A DNA stretch of 64,000 nucleotides from Streptomyces sp. BK239 (GTDB lineage: Bacteria > Actinomycetota > Actinomycetes > Streptomycetales > Streptomycetaceae). The first letter of the stretch is position 1. Every line of letters starts with the position of its first letter. The stretch lies in the NCBI RefSeq assembly GCF_004217285.1, contig NZ_SHKS01000003.1:407169-471168 (forward strand). The letters are read 5' to 3'. Shown here in pieces: positions 63,796 through 64,000 of the stretch. Position numbers and translations under genes: made by a program. The notes beneath the pieces are model-generated. The model saw only the letters and a list, made by a program, of their open reading frames with translations. It had not been told where the DNA came from and searched no databases.

Positions 63796-64000
63796 ATGGC
63801 CGCCGAACTCACCGCACACGATCTGATCGCCAAGCACCGGCCCACCCTCGACCAGGCCCTGGAAGCGATCCGCACCCGCGCGTACTGGTCGCCGCACCCG
63901 GAGCACCCCAAGGCCTACGGGGAGAACGGCAGTCTGGACGCGGCGGCCGGCAAGGCGGCCTTCGACGCCCTCCTGGGCACCCGCCTCGACCTCGGCCAGC
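63796..64000 (+). CDS. paaN: Phenylacetate degradation protein PaaN (5' part, cut by window end)
   Basis: The first 68 codons read 'MAAELTAHDLIAKHRPTLDQ' and continue through 'TRAYWSPHPEHPKAYG', which is the N-terminal pattern of PaaN, the aldehyde dehydrogenase-like enzyme of aerobic phenylacetyl-CoA breakdown. GAGGAGTTGG ribosome site upstream. The rest lies outside the window. Confidence 0.85.
   Translation, partial: MAAELTAHDLIAKHRPTLDQALEAIRTRAYWSPHPEHPKAYGENGSLDAAAGKAAFDALLGTRLDLGQ

Overview
The window is a 64 kb stretch of a high-GC actinomycete chromosome, almost certainly Streptomyces. Supporting signs are strong G/C bias at third codon positions, many GTG and a few TTG starts with GGAGG-type ribosome sites, mycothiol-type enzymes, a class-E sortase substrate (LAETG), SpoIIE-type phosphatases, paired Ser/Thr kinases, a proteasome activator (Bpa), and three perfect ParB sites (parS, GTTTCACGTGAAAC). 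From memory the gene order resembles the S. coelicolor core region near SCO3790-SCO3835, beside oriC; this was not checked against a database. There are no rRNA or tRNA genes, insertion sequences, integrases or CRISPR arrays.

Layout. 1-13.4 kb: a cut-off gene end, a DUF4142 secreted protein, a GH13 alpha-glucosidase, an LAETG surface protein, a nucleoside hydrolase, a lipoprotein, then a regulatory block (GAF-ANTAR protein, XRE/TPR regulator with a palindromic operator, an unknown protein with 15-bp iterons upstream, a membrane PP2C phosphatase) and two membrane proteins. 13.4-30.6 kb: PhoX phosphatase with a PHO box, a vWA protein with a repetitive acidic Pro/Glu region, two different methionyl-tRNA synthetases in one overlapping operon, pectate lyase, aspS, parS, a PAS-GAF-SpoIIE-HATPase phosphatase, an AI-2E-type transporter, a BRO-N regulator and a pirin. 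30.7-42 kb: SseB, acyl-CoA dehydrogenase, M18 aminopeptidase, two small proteins, a nitrilase-family amidase, a mycothiol-dependent-family enzyme, D-Ala-D-Ala carboxypeptidase, a GntR-MFS pair and a second BRO-N regulator with a ten-heptad coiled coil.

42-64 kb: two complete branched-chain 2-oxoacid dehydrogenase operons (bkdABC) flank a block containing two divergent Ser/Thr kinases, bpa, a small anchored protein, a quinone oxidoreductase, a K+ channel with a divergent stand-alone RCK subunit, two parS sites and mobA-moeA. The second bkd operon is divergent from its own Lrp/AsnC regulator. Next come a degenerate ~30-bp repeat tract, a TetR gene coupled to a 3-hydroxyacyl-CoA dehydrogenase gene, and the start of paaN.

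How the genes fit together. The right end looks like a carbon-catabolism module: branched 2-oxoacids and phenylacetate feed acyl-CoA pools and fatty-acid primers. A nearly identical 14-bp inverted repeat (ACCGAYYGTTCGGT type) lies in front of both the bkd2/bkdR divergon and the hbd/paaN divergon, with the TetR gene between them, which suggests one regulator for both. DnaA-box matches sit in the same two promoter regions. The most unusual items are the MetRS pair, the BRO-N paralogue pair, the divergent channel/RCK pair, the shared TetR-type operator and several repeat arrays.
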